NCBI GenBank assembly: GCA_001692895.1
Contig: KV748179.1
Span: forward strand, 4,229,222-4,293,221
Reading direction: 5' to 3'
Length of the DNA stretch: 64,000 nt
Source of the DNA: Cenococcum geophilum 1.58
Taxonomy: Eukaryota > Ascomycota > Dothideomycetes > Gloniales > Gloniaceae
A program made the translations under genes and the position numbers. The notes beneath the pieces are model-generated. The model was not told where the DNA came from, searched no databases, and saw only the letters and a list, made by a program, of their open reading frames with translations. Shown here piece after piece: positions 26,119-36,912 of this stretch; position 1 is the first letter of the stretch; every line of letters starts with the position of its first letter.

Positions 26119-26297
26119 TTTTTTTTTAAAGCACCCCGTAAAACAATGTCATAATCATGGCAAGAACCACCTTGACCAAAATCTGCCTTTTTTTTTAAAG
26201 CACCCCGTAAAACAATGTCATAATCATGGCAAGAACCACCTTGACCAAAATCTGCCTTTTTTTTTAAAGCACCCCGTAAAACAATGTCATAATCATG
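26119..26297. repeat. Perfect 69-base tandem repeat, 2.6 copies, after MON1
   Basis: Copies at 26119-26187, 26188-26256 and a partial one at 26257-26297. Each begins with nine T and contains AAAGCACCCCGTAAAACAAT. The copies I compared are identical, so the duplication is recent. It lies in the MON1 3' flank. A 20-base part of the unit (around CAAGAACCACCTTG) recurs with two mismatches at about 30,338-30,357 inside the decayed gene. Confidence 0.9.
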
Positions 26298-26427
26298 CTG
26301 TAGCCGTCCACGACCCCCACAAAAGTGTCGTCGCATACCCATCTATTCCATGAAACGACCCAAGGCTCGAAAAGCCATAACCGCCGCCGCCCAGAAGGCC
26401 ACGTGAAAACCCCCAGGGACCTCATCC

Positions 26428-27216
26428 TCAAAGCGGCGCAGCCCCCAAAAACCCAAACTCACTCTCATCCATAAACACATCATACAACGAACCCAACGAC
26501 CAGCTGCGCCTGCTCGCCCCACTCTCCCTCCTCCACATGACCCCCTCATCCGACACGTCCCCCGCCCCGCTCCGCTCCTGCTCCTGCTCCTGCTCCTGCT
26601 CCTCCTCCATCCATTCCCCCTCCCGCGCCCGCCTCTCCTTCTCCTCCATGCTCTTCGCCCGCGCCGCCACCTTCTTCGCCTTGTAATCCACGTTCTCGAA
26701 CCGCATCCGCGGCGCCTCCCGCTCGAGCCCTAGACACCACACCACCTCGCGCTCCCTCCGCGCCCACTCCGCCTCCTCCCGCTCCTGCGCCAGCTCCTGC
26801 TCCCACTCCCGCTGCCGCCGCCGGCCCTTTACGCTGCCTAGACTGCGGCCGCGCGGGCTGCCCGGCGCCGCAGGCGCGCCGAACGGGAAGGCGGGGTCCT
26901 CGAGGGAGGGGAAGGGTTCTGGGACGTAGGAGGGGAGGAGAGGGGGCGAGGGCGAGCCCGAGGGCGTGGTCTGCGAGGTTGAGGTGCTGGCTTTGCGCGA
27001 GGAGGAGGAGCTCTTGCGCGAGAAGAGGTGGCTGAGGGAGTGGCGGTGGGTGTGGAGGAGGAGGAGGGGGAGGAGGAGCTCTGCTGTGGTGGCGGGAGTG
27101 GTCGGGCGCGAGGCGGAGGCGTCGGGCGCGGTGGTGGAGGCGGCGCGGGCTCTCCCTGGGCCCTTGAGGGATTTCAGCCAGGACCAGCGGCGGTGGGGGA
27201 TTTGATTGGGGGGCAT
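26428..27216 (-). CDS. Hypothetical protein, basic/acidic low-complexity
   Basis: Single open frame of 262 residues on the minus strand, convergent with MON1. I do not recognise the family. The N-terminus is MPPNQIPHRRWSWLKSLKG; residues about 20-100 are alanine-, serine- and proline-rich with a poly-leucine patch; about 125-215 is a highly charged probable helix or coiled coil with repeated E-R-E and a glutamate/glutamine run; the C-terminus is FGFLGAAPL. No signal peptide or catalytic motif. The gene is about 65% GC, above its neighbours. A second open frame overlaps it, but this one has the more protein-like charge pattern. The frame is open upstream of the ATG through an ACA repeat, so the true start could be further out. 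Confidence 0.55.
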   Translation of the reverse strand: MPPNQIPHRRWSWLKSLKGPGRARAASTTAPDASASRPTTPATTAELLLPLLLLHTHRHSLSHLFSRKSSSSSRKASTSTSQTTPSGSPSPPLLPSYVPEPFPSLEDPAFPFGAPAAPGSPRGRSLGSVKGRRRQREWEQELAQEREEAEWARREREVVWCLGLEREAPRMRFENVDYKAKKVAARAKSMEEKERRAREGEWMEEEQEQEQEQERSGAGDVSDEGVMWRRESGASRRSWSLGSLYDVFMDESEFGFLGAAPL

Positions 27217-27220
27217 TATG

Positions 27221-27270
27221 GTTGTTGTTGTTGTTGTTGTTGTTGTTTTTGTTGTTGCTGCTGCTGCTGA
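27221..27270. repeat. GTT/GCT trinucleotide microsatellite
   Basis: A run of GTT from 27,221 changes into GCT near 27,257-27,269. It lies immediately upstream of the hypothetical gene and could be 5' untranslated or an N-terminal threonine/alanine tract. Confidence 0.85.
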
Positions 27271-28087
27271 GCTGGTGTGGCTGCTGGAGCTGCTGCGATT
27301 GTGGTAAGCATGTGTGGGATTGCTTCAGACAGTGAACGCAAGTGGGAAATGTACAGAACACAGAGAGCAAAAGCAGCCAGAATATATGCACACGCAGGTC
27401 AGAGAGTACAGCAAAACTTTTTCAGTCAGCACAGTGCGCGCCTAGTACACTTTCGCCAACCAGAGCTTATCCCCGATTGACTCCAGCGCTCTGGATCGCG
27501 GCGTGGCGGCTGTATGTGCGTCAACGCACTAAACTTTGCTCCAGCAGCGTGCAATAAGGATGCAGGCAATTTCGCCCGGCCGTTAGAGCCACCCAGGGTA
27601 TCGGGGAAAACTAAATGGATTGTGGGTCTAGTTGGAAGAACACAAATTTCAGAACCACGGATCTGCGTAAAGTTTATTTCTGATTTGAATTAGGACTTCG
27701 GCGAGAAGCGCAATTAGATTGACATTAAAGCGGTACGGAGAAGATACATGTCGTGGAAGCGCGTTAGACGTAAAGACGAGAACAGATGAAAGGAGTCATG
27801 TGCAAGGATGCAGGGGGAAGACGTAACGCAAAGGTGGTGAAGAACGCAAAGAGAAAATGCAGCAGACAAGAGCTGCAGCAGGTAAAGCAGACCGCAATAG
27901 AGTCATCCCATGTTTTAGCGCCACTAGGGCGTTCTTCCTTCTCCATTACCATAGTAGTGAATATTCCACTCTCTTCCAACTTCCTCCTTCAGCTTTTGTT
28001 TCACTATCTACTTCAATCTCATACCATATACCGCCACTTCTACTTGTGTTTCAAGTCCCTGAATAGACCTCGCTGTCTCGAAGCCAG
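27271..28087. other. Intergenic spacer
   Basis: Lies between the start of the hypothetical at 27,216 and the 3' end of the decayed gene at 28,088. Short open frames on the plus strand lack protein-like composition. I see no convincing gene or RNA. Confidence 0.55.
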
Positions 28088-31000
28088 TCACGCGCCTCCT
28101 GAGATAGCTTTCGACGTCCACTCATGCTCCGAAGCAGCTCCACTACGAAACCACGGCGTTTTGATCTTCTCAGCCACTTTGCGAGCCGTGAACTCCATCC
28201 TCGACATCCCGACCGTGCCATCATATGTATGCATGCTGCCACCTGGACGGATCACAAACCTCAAGTCTTTCGACGACTCATCTCCATTCTGCAAGCAGCG
28301 ATTCTCAAGTGCCGAATGAGAACGTGCGACAGGAAGCAGTTTGGCCTTCAGATGCGTCAGGCGCTTGCGGAAGCTACCACCTCGTTGACTGCGCGAGCTG
28401 TCGTCAGAGAAGGGACTGCGGACTTCTTCGAGATTGAGTGCAGAGGGAGTGAGACCGGTGGTGGGATAACGGTCGCCAGGACCGACACTGCGGTCATCGT
28501 TACGAAGGCTGTCTGGCCCGATAGCATATCCGGTGGCATCGGAGGGGCCAGAGTGGATTCCAATTCTATGCGAGATAGACCCAAGAATGCCGTGTTTGCT
28601 AGCTTTTCTAGTGTGCTTAAAAGAGTCACCGGAGCTAGCGCTCTCACCCATAATCGGTGAAACTGCACTTTCATCAGACTCCATAATCCGATTAGGAGCC
28701 ATCAGACGATCCTGAAAGGCGAAGACTTGATGCACGAGGCTGGGAAGCGTCACGAGAATGGGTTGGGGCAGGGAGACTGATATCAATGGCAGGCATATTG
28801 TCTGTCCATGGGTAGTTCTTGTCCACATTCCGTGGACGGTCAGTAGTAGAATTGACCAATGACCGGAGAGATCGACGAGTAAGCTTCGACGAGCAAGCTT
28901 CGACTCGAAAGAGGCCCTATGGTCTTTGTTACCGCCTAGGGAGAGAGATCTCGTACGCAGAACTGCTGGCATAGGAGCTTTGAATTCTGCTAAAGGAGAT
29001 TTTCCACGACGACTGTGGCTAACCGATCTTTTTGAATACAGCGATGCATTGCAATCTTTAGCAGAATTGGTAAGTTCTACTAGACGCGACTTCAATACAT
29101 CTTTGTGTGTCATCTCCTCATACAAGCCATCGTCAGTGACAGGCATTGGCCTCAGTCTCGCTGATGGCTGCACAGAGTTTAAGGCAGGGCCTCCAACTTC
29201 GTCGATCTCTTCTAATGCATGTTCCATAATATCGTTTTCGTTATTCATATCTTTGTCCCCACCGTTGTAGAACCTCTTTAGAGAAGGCAAGAACTCCAAA
29301 AGACGTTGAGTCAACCCACCAACGAAGGGAATAGTCAAGTTGTCAATCTCACTATAAGTTCCCTAGGCGAATACATTTGCTTTGCGGGAACAAGGCCCAT
29401 AATAGGAGTAGGCTGCATATTCTCCACGGGTTAAATAGTCGAAAGTCTTCCGTTGATACCCTTCTGCTCGGTAGATGAGTGATAGGAAATTTGAAGCTAG
29501 AGGACTTTAAGTTGCTAACGCTCGTGTTGATACTCGAGTCTTCGTGAAGGTCTTCCTTGACATCAGGGAGATACGCAATACGATACCGAAAGGTAGAAAG
29601 CCTCAAATCGGTTGTTTCATCTTGGCTCAGCCTGCAACTCGTCCTGGGTTCTATGGCGTTGGTGGGGAGAGGTGGAAGAGGCTTTCGGGCATTCCACACC
29701 AGGTGGGTTGTCGTATTACTGTCACGACGCCCAAGCTCCTTCGGAGTTGGAGATAGGCTTGAAGATGGTCGGCTAACGGAGCTCTCTGGCGTAATATCCT
29801 CCGAAGGAGTCGATTGGACCTCTAAAACTAGACATGGAGTGCTTGATGGTTGCAGGTTTGCATTAGTGGAAGGGGGTCCAGTAACCTTATCCAGCGCCAC
29901 TTGTTTTAATATAGGCTGCTCCCTGGTGAATCGCCTTGGATGCGACAGACGTACTAAGAGGTCTGCAACGGCTTGGGTCCGCTGTGCTTCCTTGGAAGAG
30001 CTCGACCCGCGTAGAGGAATCACAGATGGTGGCCGAGGAATTGTCTCTGTAGATGAAGACGCCGATGCCATCGCAGAAGTCGGTCTTGAGCTTAGTTTTG
30101 ACGCAGGCCTCGAACTTGGTCTTGAACTTGGTCTTGGAGTAGGGGTGGGCGTAACCCTGTCTGGAGTGACCGTGTCTTTGCAGGTATTAAACAACTTCCC
30201 ATCAGAGACCTTGCACGATTTAGAGTCGGATTCTTTACACGCCTTGAACGATTTGCCATCAGATGCCTTCGAGGAATGATCGGCCTAGATAGAAGATGGT
30301 TTTTCGGGCAGTTCGGTAACCTCTTGTTGAATTTCATCATGACAAGAACCACCTTGGGCTTCCTCCACCGCATTGGCCATTGGAATTGAGTCCCTGACTG
30401 CAAATTCAATATCTGAGTCTGGGGCACTCAAGGCCGAGTTACCTGATGTAACGTCAGATATCATACTTTGACGTTTTTCTGCACTTTCGGAGGGAGGAGA
30501 TATCGGGACTTCAGCAGACACACAACAAGATTCGACATGGTCATCCGGCAGTTTTGTTAGAAGTCTTGACCTCAGCAGAGGCTATGGTTTCTCCGGTAGA
30601 CGATGTTGAACCTATAGCCGCAAGAATCAAGTCTCTTGTTATACGTTTCGGCACAGGCGATGGTGGAAGTTCAGCAACCTCTAATGCAGGTAATTCAGCA
30701 ATATCTCGGATCACATCCACTTCAACCTCCATGGATGCCTGCTCAACCGTCGCGCGCTCTTCCCGTATCGCCTTAATCCGATGGACAAATCCTAGAGGAA
30801 TCTCTTGTAGCTCTTGATTGCATAGTGCTTCCCGATCGAACTGCTCGCTATAGTCATAGTAAAGAGGACTAGTAGGTGCGTCCGCCTCTGCAACACGGTC
30901 CGTGTTTGCAACGAGTACCTGAGTACCAGTGGGACTGACCAAGACTTCCATGGACGTACCATCTTTTGGTGTGGGTGGTGTTGACGAGGGTGCATCGGAG

Positions 31001-31891
31001 GGAGGTGCGTCTGAATCTGTACGTTGACTTATTGAGTCACTGGACATGGACTCCTTGGCAGGTGTGCGATTGCTGCAGGCGCGCCCAATGAATATGTGAT
31101 GGACAGGAATATCCGGAGGAGCTGAGAATGAAGTAGTCGATCGATTACGATCCCGCGGGTATGGCATCTGGTGTCGTTCATCTGAATGAATTGATGCACC
31201 GAACAGAGCCCTCAGTCTGGAAACAAACGACTGCCCATGAAATCGTCTCGGCTGTGTCCCCGTAATATCGCTCATTGCTGGAGAGGATGGGCGGTAGCCA
31301 GGCGTCTGAGTCGGGTGGGATATCGATATGGAGATCGAGGTCTATGAATGATATCATGGTTCCTCAAACTTGCAAAAGGTCGATGACTTGAAAGCGTGTA
31401 TGTGGGCTAGTGTGGGTCATTGAGGAGGAGCGTCCATCTCTAGAGAGTCGTGCGTGAGGAATCAGTGGTGACAATCCTTGTAGACTCATCACGGTGAGCG
31501 AAAATGTGTCGGGCAAGTACTGAGGAACATTTATATCCCTGGTCAGGGAGCGACGGGCACTCGAGGATCCAGATGGTTGTGCGTGATGGTTGGATGCTCG
31601 TTTGGAGGTCTGCGAGTGTGCTGAACCCGTGGAAAGACGTGACGCTGCGTCACTTCGTCGATGAGGTGGAGGAGTCCGTGGCATTGAAGGTAAATGAGAA
31701 GAGTCAAACGTAAGAGTTCCAATGTCCCCGAGCTCGGTTGAGGTTCTGAGCATGCTCATCACTCCTGGTGCATTGGAGAAAAGGTCCGGCCTTGCCGGGT
31801 TGCCCTTTTGAAGGCCTCTCGAGCCAGTGGACATGTTGGATGTCCTGCTCATCCGGCCGCTGAAATTTGGATCTCGCTCAGTGAGAGGCAT
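28088..31891 (-). pseudogene. Decayed serine/proline/arginine-rich host gene
   Basis: One long minus-strand gene seems to start with MPLTERDPNFSGRMSRTSN at 31,891 and end near 28,088, but it is spread over several frames. I see: frame changes near 31,385 and 31,300 (the second could instead be an intron), near 30,540 and near 29,350; an in-frame TAG at 30285-30287 with open frame on both sides; and a 14-base tandem duplication (28873-28886 and 28887-28900) after which the protein-like reading moves frame until about 28,700. Protein-like text continues across each break (for example RPRSPYRYPTRLRR after 31,385). The product would be over 1,100 residues of disordered low-complexity protein with no domain I recognise. 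Function unknown. A complex intron pattern is the alternative, but the TAG has no workable splice sites around it. Confidence 0.7.
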
Positions 31892-32743
31892 TGTGCCGCC
31901 TTCGTAGCTTGAATATTTGTGCTGTCAGTAATAAATCTTCAGAGGAGAAGTGAGAAGAAGTGTGAGTGTTGAGAGAAAACGAATGTTTGGAAAGTGATAC
32001 TGTCGTGACGGTATGACAGTCCTCGCTTCCACCAGAGTGCTGTGAGAATGTTGAACAAATGAAGTAAACGTTGTAGAAGAGAAGGTAACGCCGCGTGAAA
32101 GAAAGTTGGGGAGGTGTCGACACAGATTCTGTTTATGTCGCCGCCAAATTTGGTAACCACCTTACAATCATAGGTAAAAGTTCCACGAAAGATATGTACA
32201 ATTGAAGACTGACAGGAAGCAACGTCAGCCATCACTTGCATTCCCGAGATTGGCTACCTGGGTACCTAAGCAAGCACAATCTTTAAACATCCAAGCTACT
32301 GCTTTAAAGAAAGCCTTCAATCAGTTGTTCTAGAACTTCGCAAAATTACACTATCAAAAGAACCACTTGGACCAGCAATGATACAGTGAGCATTGAAGCC
32401 GGAAGAGAGCCAAATAGCGCTGTTAGATGAGCTCTCTTAGCCAAAAGACCTTAAAAGATCGTGGCTAGTAGCAACCTATCCAACGCCATTACGTAAACTC
32501 CCTTGACCGGCAGATTCGCCAGGACGTAGTGCCGTCGCTGTAGTGGCCAGGGAATTCATCGCCCTATCGTCGCCGCATTATAAACGCAAAGAAATTAGAA
32601 GTAGTGTGTGGCAGCTGAAACAGCTAGAAAGTTCCTGGAACATCAGGTGCATCCATGAGGACTGACGCCAGCTAGGGGTATATAACGGGAATGAAATGAA
32701 GCAAGTTGGTTTTGAAAATCCGCCCAACAACATAATAATCCTT
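31892..32743. other. Intergenic spacer between two minus-strand genes
   Basis: Holds the presumed promoter of the decayed gene and the 3' flank of the gene starting at 34,849. No convincing coding region. Confidence 0.5.
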
Positions 32744-34849
32744 TCATTCTTTTATTCCATCAATGCCTCTCAAACCGGATTGCGAGGTTTTTTTCCTGGT
32801 GAAAATTTTCTTCAATGAAGAAAGACTCGCCATCTTGAGCAAACGATTAGAGGATGAGCCGCGGCTACCCAGCTGTGAACGGGAGCGTTGGTCAGGGAAG
32901 TTTGAAGATGTATACGATGGTAGATCAATGACAGATCCATTCCGCCCAACTGGAGAAAACTTCGGCGTAGGAGGTATGCTACTAGGAAAGAGACCTAAAG
33001 TAGCGCGAGGAGACAACAGGGGAGGCTGGGCAGCTGCAGGTGACGCAAAAGATCCAGCGGATACAGATGAGTAGGCAGAGTCTTGCGCAGTTAGTGGAGG
33101 GCTCCCTTCGCCGTTTGCAACCGTCTTACCCTTACGGGCACTCGGTTTCGAAGGGCTGAGATCGCTCGTGCTATTTTCTGAAGACTTCAAATGTGATCTG
33201 TGGTCTGCACTGTGTTGTGTCCTGCCTCCTCCATAAGCCTTGTCCTCCTTTTCCAAGTCGTGAGAGTCTTCCTCTCCAGATATGCAGAGCTTAGTTTCAG
33301 ATCTGGTATCTTTTCCAAGAGCATGTCTATTGAGACCGGCAGCGTTCGATGCCGAGGGCCCTGTAGTACGAATAAACTTGGCCAATTCAGCAGTATTCTC
33401 CTCCCTAAATGAATCCTTCCCAACAGAGCCATCGTCAGCTGGTGGTACCGCATTTCCTGCCGCCTTAGCCTCTTTCTTCAGGTATGAGTGGCGTTTTTCG
33501 GATTTAGGATGAGACGTGGAGCGCGCTGAATCTGATCTAGGTTGAGAAACCATTACTACCGGATTACTGTCGCCTGGTACTGTTGGTAGTGGCTTATTCT
33601 CCGATGAGCTTCGGAAGGATCGCGACGCATCCCGCGAGTTCGAGTTCCGAGAGGATGATCTACTTGCGATCTAGAGCATATTTAGTTAAGATCAACTCTA
33701 ATCAAGGCAGGCGCAAAGATACGTCCAAGCAAGGCGATATGAGTTCTAAAAAGGTCTAAACGTAACGAGCCATCGTTTAGTCGCACAAGATTGCCTAAGC
33801 ATTCAAATACTTTCGGCTGCAAGTCTTCACATAGTAATGGAAGTTTAAAAAACTCACCAAGCTTCGCCTGCTGGCGGCCCCGCAACGCTTCTCGATCTCG
33901 TTGCAGTAGCTGCTGACTTGTACGAGTACCACTCCTAGCTTCTCGGCCTTCGCGGTTAGGTTCTGTAGGAACTGGCCCCAGCCCAAGGTATTCCCACACA
34001 TCGCTGCATAGATTCGCTCTACATCTTCGTTTTCCTCCGTCCATTCATCGCCAATTCTGCCCAGGTATAGGTCCAGCTCGTTATTCGCGTTCTTTAAGGT
34101 TGTTATGTCGACGAGATAGTCATTCATCATCTGCGACATTCGGGAGATGGTACGCTCAATTGTGTCGTTCCCTTCAAGGAGCTGTGCCCGATATTGTCGA
34201 TCCTCCAGGAGGCGGTCGAACTCGCTGACATGGTACGCTCAATTGTGTCGTTCCCTTCAAGGAGCTGTGCCCGATATTGTCGATCCTCCAGGAGGCGGTC
34301 GAACTCGCTGACATGCTCCATTGGAACTTTCAAGCAGTTGCGACGGAATAGCATGTCTTTGATGCTGCTCTCAATATCCTCATTCGCTCGCTGGAGGAAG
34401 GAATCCAACTCATGCACGTGCTTTAAAAGAATGTCTGCCACATCTGAGACTGATCTCTCCAAATGTTGGTGAAGCAGGTGCACTCCAAAAGTGATTTGAG
34501 CGACAGTCTTCAGGAGAGGATGAAATTTCCCCCTTGGATTATTCCTCCAATAACAGTTATATGTGAAGTTCCACTCAACTTCGTGTGCTTTCGATTCGAT
34601 CTTGCATAGCACCTGGTGGCGCAATTCGGCCTTCATGTTTGGGGCTTTGAAAGGTGGAGAGTTGATTTCTCCTGTGGAGTCAAGCATGGATTCTTCGAAG
34701 GGACCTTGCATTGACGAAAGAGGGTGTATTGGAATGGCCTGTGGCGCGTCTTGTTCCGCGTCATCTTCGCTATCGTCGAAGTCCGTGGTTGTAATATGAG
34801 GGTTTCCATAGTAATCGTCCCGCTGTTCTCTCGCCAGCCGCGGTGCCAT
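32744..34849 (-). pseudogene. Coiled-coil hypothetical gene, frame broken by an 83-base tandem duplication
   Basis: Start MAPRLAREQRDDYYG at 34,849. Exon 1 runs 34849-33858 and exon 2 33670-32744; the 187-base intron has GTGAGT and CTCTAG ends and a TTAACTAA branch region. Exon 1 is 992 bases. Without the extra 83-base copy (34148-34230 / 34231-34313) it would be 909 bases, exactly 303 codons, joining exon 2 in phase 0 for a protein of 611 residues. As sequenced, the frame is lost inside the second copy. The protein has an acidic N-terminus, a helical/coiled-coil middle (about residues 90-300, with TLGWGQFLQNLTAKAEKLG) and a serine/arginine-rich disordered C-terminal half. I do not recognise the family. 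Confidence 0.75.
34148..34313. repeat. Perfect 83-base tandem duplication within a coding exon
   Basis: 34148-34230 and 34231-34313 are identical base for base. 83 is not a multiple of three, so the duplication shifts frame. Identity means it is recent, or an assembly artefact. Confidence 0.95.
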
Positions 34850-35541
34850 TGTAGTGTCGTAGGAGGTGTTTGAAGGGTATCGGCCGATTAAGGGGCAGTC
34901 AGACTTGTTCTGGACTAGAAGTCGGATTTGCTCGCACAAGACTCATCCGAGTGCTCCTGAAAAGAAAGTATAGTGGGTTTCAGTAAATCCCGCTTCAAAG
35001 AAAGTAAACGACAGGCAAATGGGTTCAACCCACAAGAGGGGAGAACTCAAAAACAGGATTGGAGAAAGGCAGGTTCCGTCCACATCTTGTAGCTGGGCGA
35101 TGACAGGCTATGCGGAGTCGGGTCGTTCGATGAGGTGGGAGGGTGTGCTAGAGAAAGTCTTGGGGGGTTGCTCGAGGTTGGTCAGCCTGCGGACCATACC
35201 CTACAGCTCTAGGAGATAAGATTTTGGAGGCGGAGAGAGCTGAGTGGATGATCGTCGACGGGTATGCAGATGGGGGTATTTTTAGCCCCGAATTGGGCGA
35301 CTTGAAGCGTCTTTCTCCGATGCAAGCCCTGACGCTTAAACGTTACGGGCCATTTGTGTGTCTTTACCCGCGTCGTCGCATGAAACCACCAAACACCACG
35401 AGCTTATCCCGACATTACGATCTTTCATCTGGATCTATCTACCGTTTGCTAACATCAGATTGATGAAGAAGCCTCATTAATCATTGACCGCACAATAGCC
35501 ACCACTTACCTCTTTAAATGCTACGCACACGATCTGATTAA
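34850..35541. other. Divergent intergenic region
   Basis: Separates the minus-strand coiled-coil gene from the plus-strand gene at 35,542, so it probably holds both promoters. Short open frames here are not protein-like. Confidence 0.5.
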
Positions 35542-36795
35542 ATGCAATCCTTGCACGATCCAAGAACAGATTTGTCCCACACTGCACCCTTGTCCACACC
35601 ATTGCCATCGACAGATGAAAATCTACTCTTCCCTTTGGCCAGTGTGGTTCCAGCAGAGCTCGATCCATTAGTTACGCAGACTGCTAAGAAGCTTACTGAG
35701 GTAATAAATGATTTTAAACGCCAGCTTGACGAACGCGATGGCTACTCCGCCAATGTTCAAGGCAGCATTGAGATGGTGATCAACAGCACCACCCCACAAA
35801 CATACATTCTATCGCTCGTGCATGATTTGGAAGGAGAAGAACACCCAATTTCCGTGAATATCGCGCAAAAGAAAGGACACTTACCTACGGATGGCCATCT
35901 TCGCGCAGGCCATGACCGTGCTTCTGCGGACAGCGGAGCCCTGCCTTCTTACAAGCCAACTGCTCGCGAATCCGACTCAGTCTTAGAGCAGGACATAATC
36001 TCGAGGCGTAAGCGGAAAATCAGTACAGACAACGACGAGCAAGATGAAAGCGCATCGCTCGCGAGGAAGTGCATTCGAATCAGTGAGGGTGGAAACGAAG
36101 ATATTATGCCTCCGATAACAAAACATGAATTGGAAGAGCTATTCACAAAACAAAGGGAGGATATACATGAAGATACGACGGAGTGCGTAAATCACGTCCA
36201 ACGGCTCTTGCGAAGATGGCGGGAACAGTGGCGCGAGAAGAACGGGTGTGAACTTGGGAAATTGGGTCAATTGGCAACGCAACAAGGGGGTGCGGCGAGC
36301 AAAATCTCGTACACGGAGGCTAGCAGTAGTAGGCTTCAAGAAACGCCAGCATCAGTTGCAGGAATTTTTGCAACTTCAGGACATGATGGATATGTCGGGC
36401 TTACGAACTTATCGGACACCATAGGCAAAGAAGTGAAGCAACTATCGAATCAGGTCCGCTGGGTGGAGGAGTGCAGGCGGATTGCCTCAGACGCTCATGA
36501 CGAACGAGAAGAGACATGGCGAACAAGCTCTGCTGCTTTCCATGATAAGAATCGTCAAGACAGGGAGAGCTTCGAGAAGAGGGCACTAAATGAGAGCGCT
36601 ATCCAAAGAAATATGTTATCACAGATCTTGACTGAAGTTAAGACTTTGGCGAGCGTTGCCTTCAGTTTGAAATGGGAAACACCAGCACAGTTTCCTCCGT
36701 CATATCCTCCCCAATTGCATGCTCCATTCTCAGGCCAGGACCAGGGCCAAGCCCAAAGAGAAGACCAGGGTCAAAATATTAATAGTCGCTCGTAA
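35542..36795 (+). CDS. Hypothetical protein with charged coiled-coil segments
   Basis: Intact single-exon frame of 417 residues beginning MQSLHDPRTDLSHT. I do not recognise the family. Residues about 45-75 form a charged helix (KKLTEVINDFKRQLDERDGY). A basic patch SRRKRKISTDNDEQDE near residues 153-168 could be a nuclear localisation signal. A long helical region covers about 195-235 and 290-370 with many E, R and Q. The C-terminus is proline- then glutamine-rich. No signal peptide or membrane segment. It is convergent with the dehydratase-like gene, whose stop lies 118 bases away. An upstream exon cannot be excluded. Confidence 0.75.
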   Translation: MQSLHDPRTDLSHTAPLSTPLPSTDENLLFPLASVVPAELDPLVTQTAKKLTEVINDFKRQLDERDGYSANVQGSIEMVINSTTPQTYILSLVHDLEGEEHPISVNIAQKKGHLPTDGHLRAGHDRASADSGALPSYKPTARESDSVLEQDIISRRKRKISTDNDEQDESASLARKCIRISEGGNEDIMPPITKHELEELFTKQREDIHEDTTECVNHVQRLLRRWREQWREKNGCELGKLGQLATQQGGAASKISYTEASSSRLQETPASVAGIFATSGHDGYVGLTNLSDTIGKEVKQLSNQVRWVEECRRIASDAHDEREETWRTSSAAFHDKNRQDRESFEKRALNESAIQRNMLSQILTEVKTLASVAFSLKWETPAQFPPSYPPQLHAPFSGQDQGQAQREDQGQNINSRS

Positions 36796-36912
36796 TGATC
36801 TATTCTCAGCATCGCAGGCTCTTTATACTAGTATAATTATACGTTTTAAACTTCTAATGTCCGATGCACGGTCCTTCATACTCTTTAATGACTGTATTAT
36901 CACGGCATAATT

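Noticed and set aside
26546-27391. A 281-residue minus-strand frame with a signal-like N-terminus and an asparagine run
   Set aside because: It overlaps the 262-residue hypothetical in another frame; its glycine/alanine and histidine/proline runs are what GC-rich DNA gives out of frame.
27786-28660. Plus-strand open frames of 177 and 178 residues
   Set aside because: Largely antisense to the decayed minus-strand gene and without protein-like composition.
33682-34044. A 120-residue minus-strand frame
   Set aside because: Its protein-like end falls inside the 187-base intron of the coiled-coil gene; splice signals and phase favour the intron, though a retained exon cannot be fully excluded.
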